Below, one piece after another: positions 8,826 to 17,652 of a stretch of DNA of 64,000 nt. The first letter of the stretch is position 1; every line of letters begins with the position of its first letter. The translations under genes were made by a program, and so were the position numbers. The stretch is from Parcubacteria group bacterium Gr01-1014_13 (GTDB lineage Bacteria; Patescibacteria; ABY1; Magasanikbacterales; GWA2-37-8). Where the stretch lies: contig VMGB01000003.1 in the NCBI GenBank assembly GCA_007376295.1, positions 62,001 to 126,000 on the forward strand. Direction: 5' to 3'. The notes below the pieces were generated by a model. The model made no database searches. It had not been told where the DNA came from and saw nothing but the letters and a program-made list of their open reading frames with translations.

Positions 8826-9512
8826 TTATTCATTCCAATTTTCTCTCGCCCACGCCAGCCTTTCCGGCACACCGATATCTACCCACGCCCTGTCGGACTC
8901 ATAAACATACAGATCGTTCATTTTAGGAAAGACATCATATTCAATGCTAAAAGATTTTTCGACTGGGAAATATTTTTTTGCTTTGGCATTAAACAGATAA
9001 ATTCCACCGTTTATATACCCCGGCTGATGCAGACCTTCTTTTTCTTTAAACTTTTTTAAATGGAATTTCTTGTCGTATTCCAGCGTGCCGTAACTGGCCG
9101 CATCTTCAACTTTACTTCCCAAAATAATACCGTCGCTATCTGCGACCAGATATTTAACCATATCCGCTAAATCAATCGTGGTCAAGACATCCCCATTTAA
9201 AATTATCGTTGGCTCATCGGGTTTGCTTACATATTCCAAAGCGTGCTTGATGGCGCCACCGGTGCCTAGTCTTTCCTGTTCAATCGCATAAATCAAATCC
9301 ATTCCATCTTTGTGTAAACCAATAGTTTGATGTAAAACTTCGGCCAAATGGCCAGCAGCCAACACCACTTCAGTAACACCAATACTTTTTAATTTTTCTA
9401 ACTGCCACTCCAAAACTGTCTTGCCTTTTATTTCCAGCAAAACTTTGGGAATACTTTTAGTAATTTCTCCTAAACGAGTAGATAATCCTCCGCAAAGAAT
9501 AATGGCGTTCAT
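8826..9512 (-). CDS. Sugar-phosphate nucleotidyltransferase
   Basis: 228 residues of the NTP_transferase family. They open MNAIILCGGLSTRLGEITKSIPKVLLEIKGK, the nucleotide-binding signature (GGxxTRLxxxTxxxPK). Later motifs are LNGDVLTTIDL and INGGIYLFNAK. This family makes NDP-sugars such as GDP-mannose or dTDP/UDP-glucose for glycan synthesis; the exact substrate cannot be read from sequence. The start at 9512 overlaps the PAP2 stop by 4 nt (ATGA), so the two are co-translated. A longer upstream frame exists but only as a shadow of PAP2. Confidence 0.9.
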   Translation of the reverse strand: MNAIILCGGLSTRLGEITKSIPKVLLEIKGKTVLEWQLEKLKSIGVTEVVLAAGHLAEVLHQTIGLHKDGMDLIYAIEQERLGTGGAIKHALEYVSKPDEPTIILNGDVLTTIDLADMVKYLVADSDGIILGSKVEDAASYGTLEYDKKFHLKKFKEKEGLHQPGYINGGIYLFNAKAKKYFPVEKSFSIEYDVFPKMNDLYVYESDRAWVDIGVPERLAWARENWNE

Positions 9513-10042
9513 ATATTTAACAAATTCATTAGACAATAAGCTAAAGCAGCTACAAATGCTGCTACACCTAACCCACCTAAAACATCTAACGGATAATGCA
9601 ACCCAGCGTACACCCTTCCCCACACTACCCATAAAGCCATAGGCAATAAAGCCCAGGCTCCAGGAAAATCGAAAATACAAGCCATAAAGAATATAAGGAA
9701 AGCTGACATGCTATGATCTGACGGAAAAGTCTTCCAGCTCATTAGTGGCTTGAATAAAAGTTTAGTCTGCGGGTTGTTAATATATGGCCGTGGTTCCCGC
9801 ACTGACAAACCAATCAAAAGATTAATCAACCAACCAATAATCCAGGCAACACCAAAAAATACTAGGGGCAAAAACACTAAACGTTTATCTGGCATACGGA
9901 CTACCAAGTCACTAGCAATATACCAACCAAGCATAGCAACTACCACCCACTCTGCACCAGCTCGGCCAAAACTATCCAGCAGCTTGGATTTGCCTGATAA
10001 ACTGTTAATTTTTAAGAAAATTTTTGTGTTTAAATCCATCAT
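9509..10042 (-). CDS. PAP2-family membrane phosphatase
   Basis: 177 residues with about five hydrophobic segments. The three acid-phosphatase motifs are visible: SVREPRP, PSDHS and WGRVYAGLHYPLDV. Members remove phosphate from phosphatidic acid or undecaprenyl pyrophosphate; the latter would fit its coupling to a sugar nucleotidyltransferase and MltG. It ends with the ATGA overlap into the nucleotidyltransferase. Specificity is inferred from context. Confidence 0.88.
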   Translation of the reverse strand: MMDLNTKIFLKINSLSGKSKLLDSFGRAGAEWVVVAMLGWYIASDLVVRMPDKRLVFLPLVFFGVAWIIGWLINLLIGLSVREPRPYINNPQTKLLFKPLMSWKTFPSDHSMSAFLIFFMACIFDFPGAWALLPMALWVVWGRVYAGLHYPLDVLGGLGVAAFVAALAYCLMNLLNI

Positions 10043-10170
10043 AATTTACAATTATCTTATCAGCTTAAACCCAATTTGGCAACGATATGGCTTTACCTCT
10101 GGGGCTTGAAAATTATTATAAATAATGATATGCTTGGAACATTCACGGTATTAGTTTTGGACCAAAAATA

Positions 10171-10199
10171 TTGCTCATTCAAAATTTATATGTTAAAAT
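10171..10199 (+). promoter_or_regulatory. Promoter of HTH/LAGLIDADG-like gene
   Basis: TTGCTC (10171-10176), a 17-nt spacer, then TAAAAT (10194-10199), about 45 nt before the ATG at 10244. It could also serve the downstream tRNA-Ile. Confidence 0.55.
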
Positions 10200-10243
10200 G
10201 AACTAATAAATAATGCCCAGATAATTTATTTGATAGTTCAAAT

Positions 10244-10918
10244 ATGGCACGATTCGCAGACCACCAAAAAGCCCTTACGCTCCGAAAAGAAGGAATGAGT
10301 TATAGTCAAATAAAAAATATATTAAAAATTGGCAAGGGGACTTTAAGCCACTGGCTTCAAGATTACCCATTATCAAAAGAGCGTATTAAAGAATTAAGAG
10401 ATGGTGGCGGCAAGAGAATTGAAAAGTACAGAGAAACAATGAGACAAAAAAGAGGGGCTAGATTAAAAGTAGTTTATGAATCCCAAAAAAAGATTCTCCT
10501 ACCTCTAAATAAAAGAGAACTATTAATTGCCGGTCTGTTCCTTTATTGGGGCGAGGGATCAAAAAGCCACGCTACCGACCTTAGACTTTCAAATACAGAC
10601 CCTTCAATGATAAAATTTTTTATAAAATGGCTAACCGTATGTCTACAGGTACCGAAATCTAAATTAAAGGTACAACTGCACTTATACAGCGACATGCATA
10701 TCGATAAAGAAATTAATTTTTGGTCTAACACCTTAAATATACCTGACACACAATTTATAAAACCCTATATAAAAACTAGTTTGCTAACAGACATAAACCA
10801 TAAAGGTGGTTTTGGTCATGGTACATGTAATATAAAAATTGGAAATGCAAGACTGTCTGAAAAAATACTAATGACATTAAAAGTAATTACTGATAAATAT
10901 ACAAAATTGCGCCTGTAA
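10244..10918 (+). CDS. HTH protein with LAGLIDADG-like region, overlapping a tRNA
   Basis: 224 residues. Residues 8-45 form a helix-turn-helix (KALTLRKEGMSYSQIKNILK then GKGTLSHWLQ). From about residue 90 the sequence ELLIAGLFLYWGEGSKS and LRLSNTDPSMIKFFIKWL resembles the helix-plus-acidic motif and following fold of LAGLIDADG homing endonucleases; it is unclear whether it is active. The last ten bases of the gene are the first ten of tRNA-Ile(UAU). Low-GC codon use matches the chromosome. It could be a transcription regulator or a remnant of a tRNA-associated mobile gene. Confidence 0.7.
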   Translation: MARFADHQKALTLRKEGMSYSQIKNILKIGKGTLSHWLQDYPLSKERIKELRDGGGKRIEKYRETMRQKRGARLKVVYESQKKILLPLNKRELLIAGLFLYWGEGSKSHATDLRLSNTDPSMIKFFIKWLTVCLQVPKSKLKVQLHLYSDMHIDKEINFWSNTLNIPDTQFIKPYIKTSLLTDINHKGGFGHGTCNIKIGNARLSEKILMTLKVITDKYTKLRL

Positions 10919-10981
10919 CTCATCGGTTAGAGTGTCACGCTTATAACGTGGAAGCAGATGGTTCGACTCCATCCAGGCGCA
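10909..10981 (+). tRNA. tRNA-Ile (anticodon UAU)
   Basis: A complete cloverleaf. The acceptor GCGCCTG pairs with CAGGCGC, the D stem is ACTC/GAGT, and the anticodon stem TCACG/CGTGG holds loop CTTATAA. The T arm is GATGG-TTCGACT-CCATC. The anticodon TAT reads AUA. CCA is not encoded. Most bacteria read AUA with a CAU tRNA modified by TilS, so a UAU version is unusual. Confidence 0.93.
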
Positions 10982-11028
10982 CAGATAAAACGACGGCGTT
11001 AAAAAAAGACCCAAACAAGGAAGAGCAA

Positions 11029-11337
11029 ATGCCAAAGAAGTCAAGAACAAAAAAACAAGCCACTAAAAAGGTTAAAAAGCCCGAAACCAAAAATCAAGAA
11101 GCGATAGTTAGTAAGCTAGAAGAACTGTTCGTTGAAATTTTTGCCCATAATGACCTTGATCGGAAGGTATATATTTGTGGCCGTGGAACAAATCCTTTTG
11201 AAGCCGCCAACGTAGTCTATGGCATGCTCGACATCATTTATGGTGACGATAATGAATGGCGACGCGATAATCAAAAACGCATCGACGACTACAAAGCCGA
11301 ATGGCGCAAAATACGTGAGGAAAACGTAGAGGATTGA
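11029..11337 (+). CDS. Small hypothetical protein with Lys-rich N terminus
   Basis: 102 residues. A basic tail (MPKKSRTKKQATKKVKK) precedes an acidic/aromatic domain containing DLDRKVYICGRGTNPFEAANVVYGMLDIIYGDDNEW and a charged C terminus. I recognise no family. The ATG at 11029 is chosen because AAGGAAGAG lies just upstream; the longer frame would begin inside tRNA-Ile. It lies between the tRNA and its own terminator. Confidence 0.65.
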   Translation: MPKKSRTKKQATKKVKKPETKNQEAIVSKLEELFVEIFAHNDLDRKVYICGRGTNPFEAANVVYGMLDIIYGDDNEWRRDNQKRIDDYKAEWRKIREENVED

Positions 11338-11360
11338 ACACGGTATCTTTGTGCAAAATC

Positions 11361-11392
11361 AAGCGGCACGATACTATCGGTCCGCTTTTTTA
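11361..11392 (+). terminator. Terminator
   Basis: AAGCGG at 11361-11366 pairs with CCGCTT at 11382-11387 and continues into a T run. It follows the small gene ending at 11337. Confidence 0.7.
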
Positions 11393-11434
11393 TTTCAATT
11401 AAACTCTTCTTTACTGCCAGCCACCATCATAACC

Positions 11435-11463
11435 TTGCCCTATTAAAAATAAAATGTTAGCAT
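11435..11463 (+). promoter_or_regulatory. Promoter of adenosine deaminase gene
   Basis: TTGCCC (11435-11440), a 17-nt spacer, then TAGCAT (11458-11463), about 30 nt before the ATG. Confidence 0.5.
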
Positions 11464-11494
11464 AGGATTAGTTACTTACAACAGAGGACAATTC

Positions 11495-12610
11495 ATGAGT
11501 ACAATTTTGACTCACGATGAAATTTATCGTTTGCCAAAAATAGACCTGCATCGCCATGTGGATGGCGCTATAAAACCAGAAACTTTGATAAGACTGGCCA
11601 AGGAATTTGGGGTAAAGCTGCCTACCTACGAACTCGATGAGTTCACCAAGCTATACCAAATCACCGAACCAGACATGTCCATTGATCAAATTTTCCAACG
11701 ATTCGGTTGGGGAATTGCGGTGATGCGCACGCCACACGGACTCCATGATGTTTTTCGCGAACAGGTACACGATCTGGCAGAGGAAAATATTTTGTGTGCC
11801 GAACTCCGATTTGCTCCCGGCTACCACAGCATCTATCCCCCTCCTTGGTACAAACCGGAAATGTATGAAACAGAACCATTTCCGGCAATGTCTTTGCACC
11901 AAACAGTGTGCTACGCCCTGGCTGGCATAGAACGAGGGATGAAGGAAACCGGTATCGCTGTTAACCTCACGCTCTCTATTCCTCGCGAATCACTTTCTGT
12001 GTGGGGAAAAAATAGTGTAGAAGCGATTGTAAAATTGGCACTTCAGTTTCAAAACGAAGGTGTGGTGGCAATAGATTTGGCCTGTGATGAATATACTTAC
12101 ACGCCAGATCCATATATTCCATACTTTCGCGCTACCAGAGGTTCGCGTATTCGACGCAACCCTCATGGCGGTGAAATGGGCTCGCCTGAGCAACGTCTAA
12201 AAAATATCGCGACCTGCTTAAATGGACTTAATGCCGATGGCATTGGCCATGCTCTTGAAATTTACCAGTCAATATATTTGATGTTTTTGGCCAGATGCAG
12301 AAACATCCGTATTGAACGCACACCGCTAAGCCCAGTCCCTGGATGTTCACTTGCAGACGGACATCTGGATGTGTTGTTAAAACACAAAGTTCCGGTAGTA
12401 ATTACTTCTGATGATCCGGTGCTAATGCAGGCTTCCCTGACTGATAACTGGCTGGCCGCGCTAAACTATCATCAGTTTACTGATGAACAGTTTTGGCAAA
12501 TGACAGCCAATGCTGTAAATACAGCTTTTTATCGTGACGAAGCTCAGAAAACACGAGTTCAAGAAGAATTTGTTAAGCGAGGATTAAGCGAATCTTTGCT
12601 AAGGAGATAG
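11495..12610 (+). CDS. add: Adenosine deaminase family protein
   Basis: A 371-residue amidohydrolase. Zinc ligands and catalytic residues are visible: KIDLHRHVDGA (HxH), NPHGGEMGS (HxGE type), DGIGHAL (third His) and VITSDDPV (catalytic Asp pair). These match adenosine deaminase, which converts adenosine to inosine; adenine deaminase or a related enzyme cannot be fully excluded. It has its own promoter, a GAGG-type ribosome binding site and a terminator, so it is a single-gene unit. With purA at 46369 it is one of the few nucleotide-metabolism genes in the window. Confidence 0.88.
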   Translation: MSTILTHDEIYRLPKIDLHRHVDGAIKPETLIRLAKEFGVKLPTYELDEFTKLYQITEPDMSIDQIFQRFGWGIAVMRTPHGLHDVFREQVHDLAEENILCAELRFAPGYHSIYPPPWYKPEMYETEPFPAMSLHQTVCYALAGIERGMKETGIAVNLTLSIPRESLSVWGKNSVEAIVKLALQFQNEGVVAIDLACDEYTYTPDPYIPYFRATRGSRIRRNPHGGEMGSPEQRLKNIATCLNGLNADGIGHALEIYQSIYLMFLARCRNIRIERTPLSPVPGCSLADGHLDVLLKHKVPVVITSDDPVLMQASLTDNWLAALNYHQFTDEQFWQMTANAVNTAFYRDEAQKTRVQEEFVKRGLSESLLRR

Positions 12611-12620
12611 TATTAGTTAT

Positions 12621-12671
12621 GGCCGCCCTGAAACCCTATATAAAGGGAAGTACCGGCGGCCTCTTTTCTTT
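12621..12671 (+). terminator. Terminator after add
   Basis: GGCCGCC at 12621-12627 pairs with GGCGGCC at 12655-12661, with a smaller inner CCCT/AGGG helix, then a T-rich run. Confidence 0.85.
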
Positions 12672-12698
12672 ATCAAAGATAAATGGTACACTCTTCTC

Positions 12699-13646
12699 AT
12701 GAATTCCCTAAACACAATCATAGCTCCTAAAAATATCGCCGGACAACGGCTGGATATTTTTTTGGCCAAAAAACTCAAAATCAGCCGGTCGCAGGTACAA
12801 AAAATGATTGGAGCAGAACAGGTTTTTGTAAACAAAAAATTACCTAAAAAACCAGGTGATAACTTAACCGAGGGAGCGGTAATAGAAATAAAAAAGGCAA
12901 AAATAACTATAGAGGCTAAAGAAAAAAAGAAGGCCGCCCAAGTAAAGTTTGATGTAAAGATAATCACCGCCACCCCAGATTATATAATAGTTGAAAAACC
13001 TACTGGCATGCTCGCCCACCCCACCATGGCTGAAGAGAAAAACACCCTTGCGAATTTCATAATCAAAAAATATCCGGAAATAAAAAAGGTTGGCGATGAT
13101 CCAATGCGTCCGGGTATAGTACACCGATTAGATAAAGAAGCTTCTGGACTCATGGTAATCGCACGAACACAAAAAATGTTCAACCATTTAAAGGAACAAT
13201 TTAAAAACAGAACTATCGAAAAGGAATATTTTGCTTTGGTGCACGACCCGATGCCCAGAAATTGGGACGAAATCAATTTCCCTATTTCCCGATCAGAAAC
13301 TTCCGACCGTATGGCCGCTATTCCTACTGGCGAGGCTAGCCGAGGCAAAGAAGCCAAAACAGAATTTCTGGTAGAGAAAAATTTTGTTAATTTTTCCCTC
13401 ATACGCGTAAAAACCCACACTGGTCGTATGCATCAAATTCGCGTACACTTTTTGGCTTACAACCATCCGCTGGTGGGCGATCCGCTTTATTTTCAAAAAA
13501 AACAAAAACGAGTTTGGGATAAAAAACTAGCGCGCCTTTTTTTACATTCCACCAAACTGAGCTTTACTGATCTGGGTGGCAAGAAACAAACATTTGAATC
13601 GCCTTTACCACCGGAACTGACAGAATTTCTAAAATTACTTAGATAA
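12699..13646 (+). CDS. rluD: RluA-family 23S rRNA pseudouridine synthase with S4 domain
   Basis: 315 residues. An S4 RNA-binding domain (RLDIFLAKKLKISRSQVQKMIGAEQVFVNKK) precedes the catalytic domain. The catalytic Asp lies in HRLDKEASGLMVIA, and HTGRMHQIRVHFLAYNHPLVGDPLY is the second signature. It isomerises uridines in rRNA. A Lys-rich linker (AKITIEAKEKKKAAQ) joins the domains. It is two bases upstream of gmk. RluD specificity, as opposed to another RluA paralogue, is inferred. Confidence 0.9.
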   Translation: MNSLNTIIAPKNIAGQRLDIFLAKKLKISRSQVQKMIGAEQVFVNKKLPKKPGDNLTEGAVIEIKKAKITIEAKEKKKAAQVKFDVKIITATPDYIIVEKPTGMLAHPTMAEEKNTLANFIIKKYPEIKKVGDDPMRPGIVHRLDKEASGLMVIARTQKMFNHLKEQFKNRTIEKEYFALVHDPMPRNWDEINFPISRSETSDRMAAIPTGEASRGKEAKTEFLVEKNFVNFSLIRVKTHTGRMHQIRVHFLAYNHPLVGDPLYFQKKQKRVWDKKLARLFLHSTKLSFTDLGGKKQTFESPLPPELTEFLKLLR

Positions 13647-13648
13647 TT

Positions 13649-14251
13649 ATGTCCAAAGGTTTACTCATAATCATCTCTTCTCCTACTGGGGGCGGCAAAG
13701 ACGCAGTTATAGCCCGCCTGCTTAAAATTTTTCCAAATTCCACGAGGCTGATCACTACTACTTCACGCGCTCCCCGCCCAACTGATAAAGAAGGTGTAAC
13801 TTACTATTTCGTCTCCCCAGAAGATTTTGAAAAGAAAATAAAAGAGGGGTATTTTTTGGAATACAACAATTGTGTTGGCAATTATTACGGCACACCCAAA
13901 CAATACTTATCAGACCTATTAGCCAATCACGATTTAGTTTTCTCCAACCTGGATGTAAATGGCAAACATAGCATGGACAAATTGGGTGTAAAAAATATGT
14001 CATTCTTTCTCTTGCCCGAAAGCATGGAAATCCTAAAACACCGTGCCGAAAAACGGGGCGGTATGACAGAAAAAATGATTCAAGACAGAATTAAGCTGGC
14101 TGGCGAAGAAATAGACCAGTCTAGAGATTACGACTACCCTATTACCAATTACGAAGGCAAGCTCCAACAAACTACCGACAGCATAGCCGGGATTATTCAA
14201 AGACACCTCAAAAACACCCCGCCTATTGACAAAATTCAGGAAAATAGCTAA
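13649..14251 (+). CDS. gmk: Guanylate kinase
   Basis: A 200-residue kinase converting GMP to GDP. The family features are the P-loop region at residues 10-18, TTTSRAPRPTDKEGVTYYFVSPEDFEKKIKEGYFLEYNNCVGNYYGTP (GMP-binding) and the lid with RAEKRGGMTEKMIQDRI. The P-loop reads SSPTGGGKD, so the usual Ser/Thr after Lys17 is Asp18. In P-loop kinases that position contacts Mg. The rest is intact. It lies in a run with rluD and rplS. Confidence 0.9.
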   Translation: MSKGLLIIISSPTGGGKDAVIARLLKIFPNSTRLITTTSRAPRPTDKEGVTYYFVSPEDFEKKIKEGYFLEYNNCVGNYYGTPKQYLSDLLANHDLVFSNLDVNGKHSMDKLGVKNMSFFLLPESMEILKHRAEKRGGMTEKMIQDRIKLAGEEIDQSRDYDYPITNYEGKLQQTTDSIAGIIQRHLKNTPPIDKIQENS

Positions 14252-14279
14252 TATACGGCAACATTTAACTTAACTTCTT

Positions 14280-14615
14280 ATGACAGAAACTACAACAGCT
14301 ACCGCCTATAAACCGGGAATGGTAGTAAAGGTTCACCAGAAAATTAAAGAAACAAATACCAAAGGCGAAGAAAAAGAACGTGTTCAGATTTTTGAAGGTA
14401 TTATTATCGCCGCCAAACACGGACAAGAATCCGGCGGTACCATCACAGTCCGAAAGATAGCTAGCGGCGTGGGTGTAGAAAAAATATTTCCTATTCACTC
14501 CCCAGCTATAGATAAGATTGAAGTGGTCAAACAATACGAAGTCAGTCGCGCTAAATTACACTTTTTACGCGATCCGGAATTTAAACGAAAAATGAAAGAA
14601 AAGAAAACTAAATAA
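14280..14615 (+). CDS. rplS: Large ribosomal subunit protein bL19
   Basis: A 111-residue L19, located at the 30S-50S interface. Signatures are YKPGMVVKVHQKIKE, RVQIFEGIIIAAKHG, GGTITVRKIASGVGVEKIFPIHSP and KAKLHFLRD-type RAKLHFLRDPEFKRKMKEK. The length is normal. A strong bidirectional terminator follows. Confidence 0.97.
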   Translation: MTETTTATAYKPGMVVKVHQKIKETNTKGEEKERVQIFEGIIIAAKHGQESGGTITVRKIASGVGVEKIFPIHSPAIDKIEVVKQYEVSRAKLHFLRDPEFKRKMKEKKTK

Positions 14616-14622
14616 ATTCTTC

Positions 14623-14658
14623 AAACAAAAAATCCTCCGAGCGGAGGATTTTTTGTTT
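14623..14658. terminator. Bidirectional terminator between rplS and uvrA
   Basis: AAACAAAAAATCCTCCG, short loop, CGGAGGATTTTTTGTTT: a long perfect palindrome. It has T-runs on both strands, serving the convergent rplS (+) and uvrA (-). Confidence 0.9.
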
Positions 14659-14676
14659 GATTTAAGTTTTAAGTTA

Positions 14677-17517
14677 TTATATCGTCTTCAAATACTTTCC
14701 TGTCCAACTGGCTTTTGCTTTCATTATATCCTTGGCCGTACCTTGAGCCACTAACTTACCACCGTGTCGGCCACCAAGTGGACCCATATCAATTATCCAA
14801 TCGGAACAAGCGATGATTTCTAAATTGTGTTCAATTATCACCACTGTATTGCCTCTACTTACCAAACGATTGAGCACTTGAAGCAAGTGCTTAATATCTT
14901 CAAAGTGCAAACCGGTAGTAGGTTCATCCAAAATATATAAAGTCTTACCAGTAGAACTGCGTGACAATTCTGTGGCGAGCTTTACTCTCTGCGCCTCACC
15001 GCCAGATAAATTGGTGGCAGGCTGACCCAAGTGCATATATCCCAGACCAACCTCACGCAAAATATTTAACTTGTCAGAAATATTTGGTATATCACTAAAA
15101 AATGTTCTCGCCTCATCTACCGTCATATTCAACACATCAGCAATATTTTTGTTGCGATAGTGAACTTCTAACGCTTCACGGTTATATCTGGCACCATTAC
15201 ATTCATTGCATTGTACGTAAACATCAGCCAAAAATTGCATCGGGATGCGCATATACCCCTCACCAGCACAGGCTTCACAGCGGCCGCCGCCTTTGACATT
15301 GAAACTAAATTTACCCGCATCATAGTTGTTCATTCTTGCTTCTGGTAAGTCGGCAAACAAGTCTCTGATAAGAGTAAAGACGCCGGTGTAAGTAGCTGGG
15401 CTGGAACGCGGAGTGCGGCCAATTGGAGATTGGTTGATAGCAATCACTTTATCTATATTAGCTATGCCTTTAATCTCTTTATGTTCTCCTGGTTCGTCTT
15501 TGGCGCGATAAAAATGCTTGGACAAAGCTTTGCCTAAAATATCTATTACCAAAGTAGATTTACCCGAACCAGAAACACCGGTCACGCAAACCAGTTTGCC
15601 TAACGGAAACTCTACATTCACATTTTGTAAATTAAAGGCTGTAGCGCCAATAATTTTTATAGATTTATTATTCTTGTTCTTACTGTTATCTTTAGCGCAG
15701 GTAATTTTTTCTCGGCCGGATAAATAGTCTCCGGTGAGAGATTTTTTTGTCTTTTTTATTTGCGCCACTGTGCCTTGAGCCATAATTTGTCCGCCGCCCA
15801 CGCCTGCACCGGGCCCAACGTCGATAATATAGTCGGCAGCTTCCATCATGGCGCTGTCGTGCTCGACCACAATTACGCTATTACCCATATCACGCAGTGA
15901 ACGCAAAGTTTCAATCAACATTTTGTTGTCCTTGGGGTGAAGACCGATACTTGGTTCGTCTAATATATAGATAACGCCGATTAGTCCGGTAGACAACTGG
16001 GTGGCCAATCTGGTACGGGTTACTTCTCCGCCAGATAATGTATTCATTGATCTGTCCAAAGCTAGATAGCTTAAGCCAACTTTTTCTAAACTTTCTAATC
16101 TTTGGATTATTTCTTTTAAAATCGGTTTAGCAACAGTTTCTTTCTGAGTCTGGCTTAATCCGCCAGCCCCAACATTTACCGGAAGTTTGGCAGATACTTT
16201 TTTGAAAAAAATAATATTGTCTTCAACGCTTAATGCAGACAGATCAGCAATGTTATATTCCCCTATTTTTACAGCCAAGGAATTCTTGTGTAGACGCTTA
16301 CCCTTACAAACCGGGCAGATAGCCTCGCGCATGTACTGCTCTATTTCCTTGCGCACATATTCAGAATCAGTTTCCAAATGTCTTTGTAGTAAATTTGGAA
16401 TAACACCGGGGAAGGCAGTTTTTTTGCCGTCAATTACATACTCTTCTGATCCAGTACCTTGTAAAATGATATTTTTTATCTTCTGGTTAAATTCTTTAAC
16501 TGGTGTATTTACAGAAAAGCCGTGTTTCTCGGCCACAGCGGCAATAATTTTTTGATACCAATTTTGATTGCCGGTAATTCTCATCCAAGGCTGAATAGCG
16601 CCTTCGGCCAAAGTGAGGCGGTCATTAGGAATCACTAATTGTTCATCTACTTCCTGAGTAATGCCTAAACCAGTACAACGCGGACAAGCACCATAAGGGC
16701 TGTTGAAACTAAAACTACGCATATCCAAAGTCGGCATAATTTTACCGCACTTTGGACACAAGCCGGAAGTAGAAAAAGTTTCATCGTTTTTGCCATCGGC
16801 CAGCATTACTAGACCGTTACTCAAATCCAAAGCGCTCTCTACCATTTTCATTAAATCTTGTTTTTGAAAATCAGTTACTTTGCCTATAACTAACTCTACG
16901 CTGTATAACTTATTTGCGGAAAACTCATATTTTGCCAAGTCATTTATTTTCATCACTTTGTCATTTACCCGCACCCATTCATAGCCAGACTTCTCTACTT
17001 TTTCGAGTAGTTCATCGGCTTTTACTTTAGCCTCTTTGGCTATTGGTGAAAGCACAAACAATTCACCGCTTTTACGAGCGCGGCGGCGGACTTCTTCTAA
17101 AATTGCGCCAGGAGTATATGATTGCACAGCTTCGTGGCAATCTGGACAATACTGCTGACCGATACGGGAGAATAACAAACGAAGATAATCGTAAATTTCT
17201 GTTACTGTGCCCACAGTGGAGCGAGGATTTTGCGTATAACTTTTTTGATCAATAGCGATGGTTGGTGACAAACCTTCAATACTGTCTACATCCGGCTTAT
17301 CGCGCACTTCCATAAACTGACGCGCATAAGAAGAAAGGGATTCGGCATAACGGCGCTGGCCTTCAGCATAAATAGTATCAAAGGCAAGGCTGGATTTGCC
17401 CGAACCAGACAAACCGGTGATTACCACCAATTTGTTTTTGGGTATTTCCAGAGAAACGTTTTTAAGGTTATGGACTCTGGCGCCTTTGATGATAAGTTTA
17501 TCGTTCTGTGGAGGCAT
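14677..17517 (-). CDS. uvrA: Excinuclease ABC subunit A
   Basis: A 946-residue UvrA, the damage-recognition ATPase of nucleotide excision repair. Two ABC modules are present: Walker A GLSGSGKSSLAFDT and GVSGSGKSTLVIDI; signatures LSGGEVTRTRLATQL and LSGGEAQRVKLATEL; Walker B ILDEPSIGLH and ILDEPTTGLH. Zinc-finger cysteines occur in CPDCHEAV, CPKCGK, CPVCKGKR and CEACAGEGYMRIPMQF...CNECNG. The length is normal. It is monocistronic, and uvrB and uvrC are not in the window. Confidence 0.98.
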   Translation of the reverse strand: MPPQNDKLIIKGARVHNLKNVSLEIPKNKLVVITGLSGSGKSSLAFDTIYAEGQRRYAESLSSYARQFMEVRDKPDVDSIEGLSPTIAIDQKSYTQNPRSTVGTVTEIYDYLRLLFSRIGQQYCPDCHEAVQSYTPGAILEEVRRRARKSGELFVLSPIAKEAKVKADELLEKVEKSGYEWVRVNDKVMKINDLAKYEFSANKLYSVELVIGKVTDFQKQDLMKMVESALDLSNGLVMLADGKNDETFSTSGLCPKCGKIMPTLDMRSFSFNSPYGACPRCTGLGITQEVDEQLVIPNDRLTLAEGAIQPWMRITGNQNWYQKIIAAVAEKHGFSVNTPVKEFNQKIKNIILQGTGSEEYVIDGKKTAFPGVIPNLLQRHLETDSEYVRKEIEQYMREAICPVCKGKRLHKNSLAVKIGEYNIADLSALSVEDNIIFFKKVSAKLPVNVGAGGLSQTQKETVAKPILKEIIQRLESLEKVGLSYLALDRSMNTLSGGEVTRTRLATQLSTGLIGVIYILDEPSIGLHPKDNKMLIETLRSLRDMGNSVIVVEHDSAMMEAADYIIDVGPGAGVGGGQIMAQGTVAQIKKTKKSLTGDYLSGREKITCAKDNSKNKNNKSIKIIGATAFNLQNVNVEFPLGKLVCVTGVSGSGKSTLVIDILGKALSKHFYRAKDEPGEHKEIKGIANIDKVIAINQSPIGRTPRSSPATYTGVFTLIRDLFADLPEARMNNYDAGKFSFNVKGGGRCEACAGEGYMRIPMQFLADVYVQCNECNGARYNREALEVHYRNKNIADVLNMTVDEARTFFSDIPNISDKLNILREVGLGYMHLGQPATNLSGGEAQRVKLATELSRSSTGKTLYILDEPTTGLHFEDIKHLLQVLNRLVSRGNTVVIIEHNLEIIACSDWIIDMGPLGGRHGGKLVAQGTAKDIMKAKASWTGKYLKTI

Positions 17518-17603
17518 ATTTGATTATTATGAAGAGTGCTAAATTCAGTGAGCTATTGTACCAGGTTTTTGCAAGATGTCAACAGAGGCGACGGCAATAT
17601 CAA

Positions 17604-17625
17604 AACCCCGCCTTGAAGCGGGGTT
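17604..17625 (-). terminator. Terminator of the VirB2-like gene
   Basis: On the minus strand, AACCCCGC, a 6-nt loop and GCGGGGTT are followed by TTG. It lies 28 nt past the stop of the gene at 17653. Confidence 0.8.
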
Positions 17626-17652
17626 AATTCACAAGTGTATTAAAGCAGAAAA

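Noticed and set aside
9513..9680. Longer N terminus of the nucleotidyltransferase
   Set aside because: It overlaps the PAP2 gene fully; the ATGA overlap at 9509-9512 gives the correct start for the nucleotide-binding motif.
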